Shown: positions 18,138 to 26,858 of the stretch, piece by piece
Layout: the number at the start of each line of letters is the position of its first letter
Numbering within the stretch: the first letter of the stretch is position 1
Origin: JAMXLO01 sp963850535
GTDB lineage: Bacteria > Pseudomonadota > Alphaproteobacteria > Acetobacterales > Acetobacteraceae
Direction of reading: 5' to 3'
Assembly: GCA_963850535.1 (NCBI GenBank)
Contig: CAWKMC010000039.1
Coordinates: 124,001-188,000, forward strand
DNA length: 64,000 bases
Translations under genes and position numbers: made by a program
Notes under the pieces: model-generated
Databases searched by the model: none
What the model was told of the DNA's origin: nothing
The model's input: the letters and a program-made list of their open reading frames with translations, nothing else

Positions 18138-18844
18138 GGCCGTTCCTCATAGCGGTCGTGATGGCGCACCCAGTCGCTCAGGTTGCCGTTGATCGTTTCG
18201 TCGCGTCCGTTGGGGACGATGTCAAGGAAGGCATAGCTACCCAGAAAGAGCTCACCGCCTCGGCCGTAGGACGAGTAGGTGTGGAAGATCTGTCCGTCCG
18301 CGTCCTTGTAGAACACGCTGCGGCCCGAGAGCTCGTCGCTCATAGGTGGCCGCGTGTCATAGTTGTAGTAGACCTGACCGCTGGCGATCTGCTCGGGCGT
18401 GAACGACACGTTGAAGTCGTAGTTGAAGTCGTTGCCATGCGACGACACCCACTTGACGTCCCAGCCCATGCGGCGCCGGAACGGCTCGGTCTTCGCAAGC
18501 GGTGCGCGCGCAACGACCGCGTAGGCCACGCCATGATGCCGGATGTGCATCAAGGCGCCGATCGCGTGGTCCAGCTCGAACGAACAGCCGATGCAGCCTT
18601 CCGACCAATCCGGCCCGAACATGAAGTGCTTGATCACCAGCTGGTTCTGGCCATCGAACAGGTCAGCAAGCGTTTCCGGGCCATTGGGACCTTCGAACAC
18701 GTAGTTCTTTTCCACCCTGACCCAGGGCAGCGCACGACGTTCGGTGCTTAGCTGGTCGCGCAGCCGGGAGAACTCCTTTTCCTTGCGCAGCAGTTCCTTG
18801 CGGGCGGCAAGCCATTCATCGCGCGATACGACCTGATGTTGCAT
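18134..18844 (-). CDS. DUF899 family thioredoxin-like protein
   Basis: 236 residues of the DUF899 family, a thioredoxin-fold group. The redox-type motif lies in FGPDWSEGCIGCSFELDH with C84 and C87. The conserved start VVSRDEWLAARKELLRKEKEF and the late NYDFNVSF and FHTYSSYGRG segments fit the family over its whole length. No catalytic role is established; a two-cysteine redox function is inference. Overlaps the AHSA1 gene upstream by 29 bp and the MFS gene downstream by 4 bp. ArsR-AHSA1-DUF899 sets recur in many bacteria. Confidence 0.85.
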   Translation of the reverse strand: MQHQVVSRDEWLAARKELLRKEKEFSRLRDQLSTERRALPWVRVEKNYVFEGPNGPETLADLFDGQNQLVIKHFMFGPDWSEGCIGCSFELDHAIGALMHIRHHGVAYAVVARAPLAKTEPFRRRMGWDVKWVSSHGNDFNYDFNVSFTPEQIASGQVYYNYDTRPPMSDELSGRSVFYKDADGQIFHTYSSYGRGGELFLGSYAFLDIVPNGRDETINGNLSDWVRHHDRYEERP

Positions 18845-19310
18845 TGCTCTGGTCTCCTGTTGTGGCGAGGTATTCGGCGAAACGTTCGAAAGTGCTGGTC
18901 CAACCAGCGTTGTGGCTGTCGCGCAACGCGGCTGACGCGAACGGCGTTTGGCGCAGGGTGAGCCTGGTCGCGCTGCCTTCTTCGTCGAACGTCACTGTGG
19001 TCAGCAATTCGTTGTGTGGCACATCGGCGCCAGGGTTTTCCCAGGCGAAGGTGAATACGATGCGCTCGGGCTCGACGATCTCGCGGTAGACACCACGCTT
19101 CCAACGCTCGGTGCCCTGCGGCGAGCGCATGCCGAACCGATAGGCGCCGCCAACGCGCACATCCATCTCGCAGTGGATCGTTGTAAAGCCCTGCGGTCCC
19201 CACCAGCGCGCGATGTGCTCGGGCTGCGTCCAGGTCTTGAACACAAGCCGGCGCGGCGCATCGACAACGCGTGTGACGATGAGTTCGCGTTCGTCACTGC
19301 TTGCGGCCAC
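18816..19310 (-). CDS. SRPBCC domain protein (AHSA1 family)
   Basis: 164 residues with a START-like/AHSA1 fold. The hallmarks are ELIVTRVVDAPRRLVFKTWTQPEHIARWWGPQGF near the N-terminus in two short blocks, HCEMDVRVGG, and VTFDEEGSATRLTLRQ. Family members bind hydrophobic ligands; bacterial ones are unrelated in function to Hsp90 activation despite the name. The start overlaps the ArsR gene by 17 bp, marking a co-translated pair under the regulator's control. Confidence 0.88.
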   Translation of the reverse strand: MAASSDERELIVTRVVDAPRRLVFKTWTQPEHIARWWGPQGFTTIHCEMDVRVGGAYRFGMRSPQGTERWKRGVYREIVEPERIVFTFAWENPGADVPHNELLTTVTFDEEGSATRLTLRQTPFASAALRDSHNAGWTSTFERFAEYLATTGDQSNATSGRIAR

Positions 19311-19647
19311 GTGGCTTCTCCTTGCCTTGCAGTTCGCTGAGGTAGCCCTCCAGGCGATCCAGGCTCTGCTCCCAGAACACGCGATAGTGCTCCAACCAAT
19401 CGGCCGCGCTTTTCAGCGGGCGCGGTTCCAGCCGGCATGGCCGCCACTGCGCGTCCCGACCCCTGGTGATTAGTCCGGCGCGCTCCAGTACCTTCAAGTG
19501 CTTGGAGATGGCGGGAAGGCTCATCTCGAATGGGGCGGCGAGCTCGGTCACCGAGGCCTCGCCGGATGCGAGCCGTGCCAGGATCGCGCGACGGGTCGGA
19601 TCCGCGAGGGCGGCAAAGGTGCTCGTGAGGGGGTCGGGCAGCTCCAT
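19294..19647 (-). CDS. ArsR family winged-helix regulator
   Basis: 117 residues. The winged helix-turn-helix spans about 10-80 (STFAALADPTRRAILARLASGEASVTELA, then ISKHLKVLERAGLI given in parts). No metal-binding CxC or His cluster is present in helix 3 or 5, so it belongs to the non-metal-sensing group that is commonly paired with AHSA1 genes. It heads the four-gene operon and very likely represses it through the palindrome immediately upstream of its start. Confidence 0.9.
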   Translation of the reverse strand: MELPDPLTSTFAALADPTRRAILARLASGEASVTELAAPFEMSLPAISKHLKVLERAGLITRGRDAQWRPCRLEPRPLKSAADWLEHYRVFWEQSLDRLEGYLSELQGKEKPRGRKQ

Positions 19648-19648
19648 G

Positions 19649-19678
19649 TAACCTATTAGTTAATTAACTACCAGGTTA
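19649..19678. promoter_or_regulatory. palindromic operator of the ArsR operon
   Basis: A 30-bp near-perfect palindrome sits directly upstream of the ArsR start codon. The core TAGTTAATTAACTA (19657-19670) is a perfect 14-bp palindrome. Outer arms TAACCT (19649-19654) and AGGTTA (19673-19678) are also exact complements, with a 2-bp mismatched step between. The AT-rich sequence stands out in GC-rich DNA and would overlap the -10 region. That it is the autoregulatory site of the ArsR protein is inference from position and symmetry. Confidence 0.75.
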
Positions 19679-19717
19679 AATAGGCTGGCAATCCTCTCCT
19701 GTCAAGTAGGCCGCCGG

Positions 19718-20521
19718 TTAGGCGACCACGCCGCGAACGGCTCGAATGATCGCCGCGAAAGACCTTGGCCCGTCCGGTTCGCCCGCGAGATACGCCAGCT
19801 TCGTCAGACGACTTATCTCGTCTCGTCGCTCGGCAGGCATCGCCTGAACGCGCTGCGCCCCGCGGCTGGGGCCGGTCGCAAGGCTTGTCCAATAATCATC
19901 AAACGAGTCGAAGTCGAAGCTCACCACAAGGGGCACCTCAACGACATCGGACAAGCCGGTCTGGTTCCATAGCTCTGCCTGACCATTGGCCCGGGCCAAT
20001 GGGCGGGATCGAAGGAAGTCACGGATTTTCCGCAGCCCCTCATCCAGGACGGCACCGGTATCCATAAGCATGTCAGCGGCGGTGAACCCGCCCCAGAAGT
20101 CGAACGTGCCACAGGCAACGACCCCACCGGGCCGCGTCACGCGGCGCATCTCCGCTGCGACCTTTTCAGGCTCCGGGATCACGTCGATGGCCAGCATCGA
20201 AACGCTCGCATCGAACGAGGCCGTGGCATAGGAGAGGCGGCGAGCGTCGCCATGTTCGTACGATATGCCGGCATGCGAGCGGCGGCGACGGGCTCCCTCC
20301 AGGTAGGGCTCGGATGCGTCTACCCCCACCGCCTGGCAGCCCATCTGTGCGAGCGCCAAGGTGATGGTGCCTGTGCCGCATCCAACATCAAGCACACGCT
20401 GCCCCGTCTGCACCCCGGCAAACGCCAGAAAAGGCGCGGCTATGCGAGCACTCCATCGGCCCATGAACCGTTCATAAATATCCGGATCAGTTGCGGCGAA
20501 TGCCGGAATGGCGTCGCTCAT
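19718..20521 (-). CDS. class I SAM-dependent methyltransferase
   Basis: 267 residues. SAM-binding motif I is VLDVGCGTGTITLAL at about 43-57, motif II is AVGVDASEPYLEGA, and a later RVTRPGGVVACGTFD matches the post-IV strand of UbiE/Coq5-like enzymes. The start ATG 20521 is chosen because GGAG lies nine bases ahead; an in-frame ATG 15 bases further out lacks one. Substrate unknown. The gene is alone between the ArsR operator and the MscS gene. Confidence 0.85.
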   Translation of the reverse strand: MSDAIPAFAATDPDIYERFMGRWSARIAAPFLAFAGVQTGQRVLDVGCGTGTITLALAQMGCQAVGVDASEPYLEGARRRRSHAGISYEHGDARRLSYATASFDASVSMLAIDVIPEPEKVAAEMRRVTRPGGVVACGTFDFWGGFTAADMLMDTGAVLDEGLRKIRDFLRSRPLARANGQAELWNQTGLSDVVEVPLVVSFDFDSFDDYWTSLATGPSRGAQRVQAMPAERRDEISRLTKLAYLAGEPDGPRSFAAIIRAVRGVVA

Positions 20522-20581
20522 TGTTGGTTTCTCCACGATGGTCTTTCAGGCGCAACAAGATCGCCAGCTGTGCCTATCGAT

Positions 20582-21397
20582 CTAGTCGGCCCTGCTGTGC
20601 TCCACGACGGCCTGCGAGGCGAGTGTCTCTCGCACGCCTCTGATCACATCGGTTCGCACGCCGACCACATTCCCGGACGACGTCCAAACCTTCACCACGA
20701 GTTGCAGGGAATTGTCGGCGGCACTGAGTTCGAGCGTCACTGCGGGGGCGGGGCTGTCGACGATGCGTGCGTCGGATTCAAAAAGACCTCTGACCGACGA
20801 AAGTGCGCGTTCGAGGTCGATGGTCTCTGCTACTGGGAAGTGGAGCTCGATGCCGCGTACTGGATAGAAGCTGAAATTGCGCAGCGGCTGTCCCCAGACA
20901 CTTCCATTGGGAACGATGATCTGCACGTTGTCCGGGGTTACCAGTTCGGTCCAGAACAATGAGAGTTCCTTGACCGTGCCTTGAATGCCCCCGACCTGTA
21001 CGGAATGGCCGATCCTGAACGGCCGGAAGATCAGCAGCATCACACCCGCAGCCAAATTCGACAGGGTTCCTTGCAGAGCCAGCCCGACGGCAAGACCGGC
21101 AGCGCCCAGAACGGCGATGAGGCTGGTGGTCTGAATGCCGAACTGCGACAGGACGGCCAGGAATGTGACCGTGAGGATCAGATAGCGGACGATCGCACCA
21201 AAGAAACCGACGAGCATCTGGTCGAGATGCGGGGTCCTGGTGAGCGCTTTGGCAACCAGCCCATGTGCCTTTCCCGACAGCCACAGGCCGATGATCAGGA
21301 TGGCGACCGCACCGAGCACGTTGAGCCCATTGGCCACGATCAAGGGCAGATACATGCTGACGTCGCGTGTCACCGAGTTGGCGATGTGATCCGGCAT
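20582..21397 (-). CDS. small-conductance mechanosensitive channel (MscS family)
   Basis: 271 residues, the size of E. coli MscS. Three membrane helices occupy about 20-110, with the pore-lining TM3 rich in Gly/Ala (AVLGAAGLAVGLALQGTLSN, 95-114). The cytoplasmic beta domain follows (FRPFRIGHSVQVGGIQGTVKEL, then PNGSVWGQPLRNFS). The channel opens under membrane tension to release solutes on osmotic downshock. Monocistronic. Confidence 0.93.
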   Translation of the reverse strand: MPDHIANSVTRDVSMYLPLIVANGLNVLGAVAILIIGLWLSGKAHGLVAKALTRTPHLDQMLVGFFGAIVRYLILTVTFLAVLSQFGIQTTSLIAVLGAAGLAVGLALQGTLSNLAAGVMLLIFRPFRIGHSVQVGGIQGTVKELSLFWTELVTPDNVQIIVPNGSVWGQPLRNFSFYPVRGIELHFPVAETIDLERALSSVRGLFESDARIVDSPAPAVTLELSAADNSLQLVVKVWTSSGNVVGVRTDVIRGVRETLASQAVVEHSRAD

Positions 21398-21447
21398 AGG
21401 GTCAGCCCTCCACGACGCCTACGGAGGTGCGGGTCCGTCCCGTGGCG

Positions 21448-22366
21448 CTAGAATTCTCCGCTGCGATATGCCTCATCGAGGCGTTCGGCATCCTCTTCTG
21501 AGGGTTCGGGCCACGCCTCGCCGCGACGACGCAGGGCGCCGGTGAAGTTGGGCGGGCGTTTGGCGTTGAATGCCTGGCGGCCTTCCTCGCCGTCCGTGGT
21601 CACCTGGATCAGCAGGTTGTTGATCAGCGTCTGCACGTGCCACGCCTGATCCGTCGGCAGATCGCCGAAGCGGACGACGAACTCCTTCATCATGCGCACC
21701 GCGACGGGCGGCAGCTTGACGATGTGCCGCGCGTACTTTTCCGCCCGCTCCATCAGCTGCGCGTGCGGTACCACGTCGTTCACCAAGCCGATGCGCAACG
21801 CCTCCTGTGCATCGAACGGCTCGTCGGTCAGCAGGATCTTCATCGCGTCCGCATAGCGAAGTTGTTTGATGAGCAGGCTGGCGCCTGGCCCATGCCCAAT
21901 CCATCCCTGTGACAGCAGCGAGAACTTGAACCGCGCATTCTCGGCACTGGCGATGCGGATATCGGTAGACGATAAGAAGCACATACAGTCCCGCGCCCGC
22001 CGCCCACCCGTTCACTGCGGCGATCACCGGCTTCCACACGCGCGGATAATGGTCGCCGAAACGTCCATCCACACCGGTCTTCTGCCCGTGCACGGTGCCC
22101 GCAAGTGGCCAGAAGATGCGGTTGGTGCGCAGATACTCGCGCTCTTCCTCGGTGATGTTCTTGCGCGGTGCGAGGTTGTGCCCACCACAGAAGTACCGGT
22201 CGCCGGCACCGGTCAGGATCGCGCAGCGGATGTCGCGATCCTCCCACATGTCGATCCACGCCTCGGAGATCTCGTCCGACGTCTCCTTGTCGAAGATGTT
22301 CGCCTTCGCCGGATTGTTCAGCGTGATATAGGCGACGCCATCGCGCTTTTCGTATTTCAGAGCCAT
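21448..22366 (-). CDS. enoyl-CoA hydratase/isomerase family protein, one apparent frameshift
   Basis: Crotonase-fold protein of about 305 residues when restored. The N-terminal frame has DGVAYITLNNPAKANIF and the first oxyanion-hole motif in AGDRYFCGGHNL. The C-terminal frame starts with SSTDIRIASAENARF and carries ADAMKILLTDEPFDAQEALRIGLVNDVV in parts. They join at 21974-21978 by removing one base in an AA run, giving GLYVLLSSTDIRIAS. The extended C-terminus (RPPNFTGALRRRGEAWPE) resembles larger hydratase/lyase relatives. Its ATG overlaps the stop of the upstream paralog by one base, so the pair is an operon. Confidence 0.83.
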
Positions 22367-23139
22367 CAGGTCAGCGCCCTTCCCCTGCGCGCGATGAACT
22401 CGGGGAACGCGTCCTCGGCTTTGGCTCCGCGCATTACGTGCGTCGTGTATTGGTGCTCCATCTCATAGGCACGTTCGAGGCTTTCGCCTTTCTGTTCGAG
22501 CAGCAACTGCTTGACACCCATGACGGCCCCGCGGTGATTATCCGCGATCATGCGCGCGATCTCCATGGTCCTGTCCCGCAGCTTGTCGCGGGGCACCAGG
22601 TGGTTCAGCAATCCGATGCGATACGCCTCCTCGGCTGCGACAATGCGCGCGGTGAACAGCAGCTCCTTGGCCATCGGCCAGCCGATCTGCGCACCGAGTG
22701 ACCAGGTGCTGTTGATCCGACCGTATGCCGCCGCAAGAAAACGGAACTTGGTGTCCTCGCAGCCGATGCGCATATCGAGCGACGAGGACAGCACGGCGGC
22801 ACCGCCATAGGCCAGGCCGTTCATCATGCCGATCGTCGGCTTGGCGGAGCCCGCGATGTCATAGGCGCGGCGACCCTCGCGCATCGCCTCAAGCTGTTCG
22901 AACGTATATCGACGATCGTCCTCGCGCTGCTCGTGAATATCGCCGCCGGCCGAGAACGCCTTGGTGCCCGCGCCGGTGATCACGATGCAGCCGACCCCGT
23001 CGTCGGAATCCATCGCCTTCACCGCAGCGTGCAGCTCGGCCGATAGCTTGCGGTTCATTGCGTTGAGCTTGTCAGGACGGTTCAGGGTAATCGTGCCGAC
23101 GCCGTCCTCTACGTTCGTCAGAATGTGTTCGTAGCCCAT
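22366..23139 (-). CDS. enoyl-CoA hydratase/isomerase family protein
   Basis: 257 residues, crotonase superfamily. Motifs: GVGTITLNRPDKLNAMN near the N-terminus, oxyanion-hole segment TGAGTKAFSAGGDIHEQ, and the second AYGGAAVLSSSLDMRIGCED. The position usually held by catalytic Glu (after DMRIG) does not show the full hydratase pair, so the reaction may differ from classical hydration. Start ATG 23139 is supported by GGAGG about 10 bases upstream; longer versions lack a ribosome site. Likely acts with its downstream neighbour on an acyl-CoA intermediate. Confidence 0.88.
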   Translation of the reverse strand: MGYEHILTNVEDGVGTITLNRPDKLNAMNRKLSAELHAAVKAMDSDDGVGCIVITGAGTKAFSAGGDIHEQREDDRRYTFEQLEAMREGRRAYDIAGSAKPTIGMMNGLAYGGAAVLSSSLDMRIGCEDTKFRFLAAAYGRINSTWSLGAQIGWPMAKELLFTARIVAAEEAYRIGLLNHLVPRDKLRDRTMEIARMIADNHRGAVMGVKQLLLEQKGESLERAYEMEHQYTTHVMRGAKAEDAFPEFIARRGRALT

Positions 23140-23308
23140 GGATTCTTCGCCTCCTCCGTCGTGGCCGGCCTGGTCAGGCCCATTCGTCGCGGTAACAGTG
23201 CCATGACGGAGAGCCGGCACAAGCCCGGGCTGGGGAGCCGCGTGCAGGTTGCAACTCGGCCCCTATGCCCGCGACGGGGCGTCAAAACGGGCCTCACCAG
23301 CGGTCTCA

Positions 23309-23326
23309 CTGTAACAGAACTGAGAT
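23309..23326 (+). promoter_or_regulatory. candidate Pho-box-like direct repeat
   Basis: CTGTAAC (23309-23315) and CTGAGAT (23320-23326) repeat with an 11-bp period, as in PhoB boxes. Each half matches the CTGTCAT consensus at five of seven positions. It lies about 55 bp before the start of the secreted phosphodiesterase gene, in the divergent promoter region. Weak sequence evidence; listed because of the downstream gene type. Confidence 0.25.
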
Positions 23327-23380
23327 ATTCAGTCGCAACCTTTCGGCATAAGGCTTCAATCAACAAGGAGAGTTCGCCGC

Positions 23381-25228
23381 ATGCGCTTACCGCTCGCTAC
23401 CGTTGGTGTCTTCATTTCGTGGATATCTGCCGCCCTGGCCCAACCCCAGCCGCATAACGTCATGCTTTTCGTAGCGGACGGGCTACGGCCCGGCATGGTC
23501 AACGAGCAGACGGCGCCGGCGATGGCCGCTCTGCTGGCACGCGGCGTCCGGTTCACCAACACCCACTCGCTTTTCCCGACCTTCACCACTGCCAACGCGT
23601 CGGGCATAGCGACAGGACACCTGCTGGGTGATACGGGGGACTTCAGCAACACGATCTACACTGCGTTTCAGGTGGCTGGCGCTGGGGAGAGCATCACTCC
23701 ATCCCTTGAGAGCGATCCTGTGCTGGGCGATGTCGATGAACATTTTTCCGGCGACTACCTGAATGAAGAAACTATTCTCAAAGGCGCACGTACGGCGGGA
23801 TACTCGACAGCGAGCATCGGCAAGCTCGGTCCGGCGCTGATCTTCGATCATACCGAGCGGACGGGACAGCATACCATTCTCGTCGACGACATGACCGGCC
23901 GCGCCGGCGGGATTCCTCTGTCTGACGAACTGAAACAGCGGCTGGCTGCTGCCACCCTGCCCCCTCAGGCTCCCACCCGCGGAGACAACGGAAAGGCTGG
24001 TACGAATGTGGTTCCTGGGACCACCGTCGCGAATGTCGATCAGCAGAATTTCTTTGTAGATGTCGCGACAAAGGCGGTGCTGCCCCTGTTCAGGGAGCGC
24101 GGGAAGCCTTTCGTCATGGTGTTTTGGTCTCGCGACCCCGATGGAACGCAGCACAATCAGGGCGATAGCCTCGGCCGCCTGATACCTGGAATCAATGGCC
24201 CCACCTCACTCGCCGCGATCAGAAACGCGGACAATGATCTCGCGCGATTGCTCGAGGCCTTGAAGGAGCAAGGGCTCGACGGCAACACCGATGTGATCCT
24301 CACCTCGGATCATGGATTCTCGACGATCAGTAAGGAGAGTGCGACAAGTTGGGCGGCGACGCAGAGTTACAAGGATGTTCCCCCACACCTGCTGCCGCCT
24401 GGCTTCATTGCAATCGATCTTGCTCGCGCGCTAGGGCTTCCCCTTTATGATCCCGACGCAAAGAACGCGCTGGTGGACGTTGATGCATACCCGGTGCGCG
24501 GCAACGGCGTGATCAGTGACGATCCCGCACGTCCTGTTGTCGTCGTCGCAGCCAATGGCGGATCCGACCTTGTCTACTTGCCGACTAGAGATGGGGCATT
24601 GGCTGCCAAAATTGTCTCGGCTCTTTCCAGGCAGGATTATGTCAGCGGTCTTTTTGTCAATGACGACCTGGGGACCATTCCAGGAACGCTCCCAACATCG
24701 GCAATCGCCTTTCGCGGAACCGCCGCGACACCTGCGCCAGCGATCATCGTAAACTTCCGCTCGTTTTCGGTTGGTTGCGCGGATGCCACCACATGCGGCG
24801 CTGAAATTGCCGATACTGGACTGCAGCAAGGCCAGGGTATGCACGGGAGCTTTTCCCGCGCTGACACGCGCAACATTATGGGTGCTGCCGGGCCCAGCTT
24901 TCGCGAACATTTTGAGGATGACGCACCTGCCAGCAACGCCGATATCGGAATGACTATCGCCCGACTGCTGCGATTGAACATCCAGCCGAAGGGCAAACTT
25001 GTCGGACGCGAGCTGACCGAGGCGATGCCCGACGGATCGATGCCGCCGTACAGTTCGGCGACCTTGCGTTCAGGGCCGGATGCCATGGGGAACGTGACCG
25101 TTCTTCTGACGCAGAAGGTTGGCGATGCAACTTACTTCGATGCCGCCGGCTACGCCGGACGGACCCTGGGCCTGCCGGGTGAGGCGAGCCGACAGCCGCC
25201 CGTCCGAGCTGAGGCTAGGTCCCAATAG
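23381..25228 (+). CDS. secreted alkaline-phosphatase-superfamily phosphodiesterase/pyrophosphatase
   Basis: 615 residues with a cleavable signal peptide (MRLPLATVGVFISWISAALA, cut before QPQ). Alkaline phosphatase superfamily metal and nucleophile motifs are in order: D33 in FVADGLRPG, a Thr nucleophile at T69/T70 in FPTFTTANASG, SRDPDGTQHNQGD, then TSDHGFS, and the late GMHGSFSRADTRN. This order matches type I nucleotide pyrophosphatase/phosphodiesterases and related sulfatase-like enzymes. Expected to be periplasmic and to release phosphate from organic esters. Start supported by AAGGAG ten bases upstream. Monocistronic, divergent from the enoyl-CoA hydratase operon. Confidence 0.85.
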   Translation: MRLPLATVGVFISWISAALAQPQPHNVMLFVADGLRPGMVNEQTAPAMAALLARGVRFTNTHSLFPTFTTANASGIATGHLLGDTGDFSNTIYTAFQVAGAGESITPSLESDPVLGDVDEHFSGDYLNEETILKGARTAGYSTASIGKLGPALIFDHTERTGQHTILVDDMTGRAGGIPLSDELKQRLAAATLPPQAPTRGDNGKAGTNVVPGTTVANVDQQNFFVDVATKAVLPLFRERGKPFVMVFWSRDPDGTQHNQGDSLGRLIPGINGPTSLAAIRNADNDLARLLEALKEQGLDGNTDVILTSDHGFSTISKESATSWAATQSYKDVPPHLLPPGFIAIDLARALGLPLYDPDAKNALVDVDAYPVRGNGVISDDPARPVVVVAANGGSDLVYLPTRDGALAAKIVSALSRQDYVSGLFVNDDLGTIPGTLPTSAIAFRGTAATPAPAIIVNFRSFSVGCADATTCGAEIADTGLQQGQGMHGSFSRADTRNIMGAAGPSFREHFEDDAPASNADIGMTIARLLRLNIQPKGKLVGRELTEAMPDGSMPPYSSATLRSGPDAMGNVTVLLTQKVGDATYFDAAGYAGRTLGLPGEASRQPPVRAEARSQ

Positions 25229-25389
25229 AAGGCGAGCCTGCCAATGACGGGATCTTGGGAAAACGCCATTGACGCTTTGCCGTCACCGCTCAGTAATGCT
25301 GCGATAGGCAGCGCGACAATGTGCAGACTGCTAAAAGTGTACGCGGCCTGATAATCGAGCTCGTCGCGGAGGAATGAATAACAATATCG

Positions 25390-25803
25390 TTGGGAGTAGC
25401 GTCATGGAACTTCTCAAGCACCTACCAGAGTCCGATCGCGCCGACCTTCAGCGAGGCATTGCGCATCAATACGCACGCCGGCTCCTGGATCTTCGTTTCC
25501 GGCCAAGTCGGCGTGCCATTGCCGCCCGATAAAGGCAGCGTCACATTCGAACAGGAGGTGCGCACGACATTCGAGCGCATCCGCGATTCGCTCGGGAAAC
25601 TCGGCGCTGGCATGGACCATGTCGTCAGCATCAAGACCTATCTGACAGACCTCGGTCCCTACGCTGTGTTCTCACGCATCCGCGGAGAGTTCTTTCCGCA
25701 AGACCCGCCCACCAGTACCGCCGTGCAGGTCGCCGGCCTGCTGCTGAACGCGAAGATCGAGATCGACGCCGTCGCCTTTCTGCCCGCCGGCCCTGCCGCG
25801 TGA
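25390..25803 (+). CDS. RidA family protein
   Basis: About 137 residues of the RidA/YjgF/UK114 family, trimeric imine deaminases or binding proteins. Recognisable segments are SWIFVSGQVGVPLPPD, TTFERIRDSLGKLGAGMDHVV, KTYLTDL and PTSTAVQVAGLLL followed by IEIDAVA. The conserved Arg before the PxxSTxV segment is R104-like (FSRIRGEFFPQDPP). The N-terminus is unsure: the frame opens at TTG 25390 with no good ribosome site, while GGAGGA lies just ahead of an ATG in another frame at 25375. A start further in, or another indel, is possible. Confidence 0.78.
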   Translation: MGVASWNFSSTYQSPIAPTFSEALRINTHAGSWIFVSGQVGVPLPPDKGSVTFEQEVRTTFERIRDSLGKLGAGMDHVVSIKTYLTDLGPYAVFSRIRGEFFPQDPPTSTAVQVAGLLLNAKIEIDAVAFLPAGPAA

Positions 25804-25935
25804 AAGCGACTCTGGCCGAGTACCGTTCCCGAACCTCCGTTCGGCACCTCAAGGTATATTGGCGGCGCTTGCCTGCAGCCATTTGTTGGTGCAGCGCGTG
25901 CCTGCAAATCCAGGAACAAGAAACAGGAGCCGGGG

Positions 25936-26730
25936 ATGGCGAAGGAACTCACCTTCAGGGATGAGGCGGCGGCAGAGTACGACCGTGCCTTCGCGCATGT
26001 CACGGCGTACTTTATGCCCTTTGTGTTGCGCGCAGCCCGCGTTGCGCGGGACATGCGCGTCCTCGACATAGCCACGGGCACTGGGCTCTCCGCGGAAGCG
26101 GCCCTCGCCGCTGTCGGCCCGACCGGTCGCGTCACCGCCGCCGACATCTCGCCGGCCATGGCTGAGAAGGCGCGCGAGCGCCTCGGCAAAGCGCCGAACG
26201 TTTCCGTCTCGGTTGAGGACGGGCAGGCGCTTTCCTTCCTGGAGGAGAGTTTCGATGCGGTGCTGTGCAATCTCGGACTGATGTTCTTTCCCGACCCGGT
26301 GCGGGGCCTCAAGGAATTTCGTCGCGTGCTGCGTCCCGGCGGGCGCGCTGCTGTCTCGGTCAACACGGTGGTAGAGCGCTCCTACAACCATCAGATCAAT
26401 GTCGCAATATCGCGCTACGTACCGAGCCTCGCTGAAGCCGTCATCCGGACTTTCGCGCTCGCTGAAGCGTCACGACTGCAGTTGCTCTTCAATGAGGCTG
26501 GCTTCACTGACTTCGAGACCGATACGGTGAGCCACACCTTCGTGCTGCCGTCGTCCGACGCTTATTATGGTCCCTTTGAACGCGGTGGCGCTTCCACCGG
26601 TCAGGCGCTGACCGCACTTCCAAATGAGTTACGCCGCGCCGTACGTGAAGAGGTGCGGCGTGGCCTAGCTGACACGGGCGGCCCAGTCGAAGTGGAAGCG
26701 GAGTACCGAATTGCCAGCGGCCGGCGCTAG
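25936..26730 (+). CDS. class I SAM-dependent methyltransferase (UbiE-like)
   Basis: 264 residues. Motif I VLDIATGTGLSAEAAL (about 45-60), motif II VTAADISPAMAEKARERLG, then EDGQALSFLEESFDAVLC and LRPGGRAAVSV. The ATATGTG loop differs from the usual D-x-G-x-G-x-G by having A-T-G-T-G, as in many UbiE-like enzymes. AGGAG lies seven bases before the ATG. Substrate unknown. It stands alone, with no operon partner on either side. Confidence 0.85.
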   Translation: MAKELTFRDEAAAEYDRAFAHVTAYFMPFVLRAARVARDMRVLDIATGTGLSAEAALAAVGPTGRVTAADISPAMAEKARERLGKAPNVSVSVEDGQALSFLEESFDAVLCNLGLMFFPDPVRGLKEFRRVLRPGGRAAVSVNTVVERSYNHQINVAISRYVPSLAEAVIRTFALAEASRLQLLFNEAGFTDFETDTVSHTFVLPSSDAYYGPFERGGASTGQALTALPNELRRAVREEVRRGLADTGGPVEVEAEYRIASGRR

Positions 26731-26858
26731 GGCATGATTCACGTCTCCGGCAATGGTGCCACTATGTGCTGCTCGGTGAACATGCAATGCTCAAGCAAGC
26801 CGTTATACTCGCCAAAGGCTCAGAACGTCCTGTAAGACATGGACCGATCAATAACGTC

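Noticed and set aside
23483..24154. Minus-strand frame (223 codons) inside the phosphodiesterase gene
   Set aside because: Antisense shadow; the plus-strand protein has a signal peptide and all metal-binding motifs.
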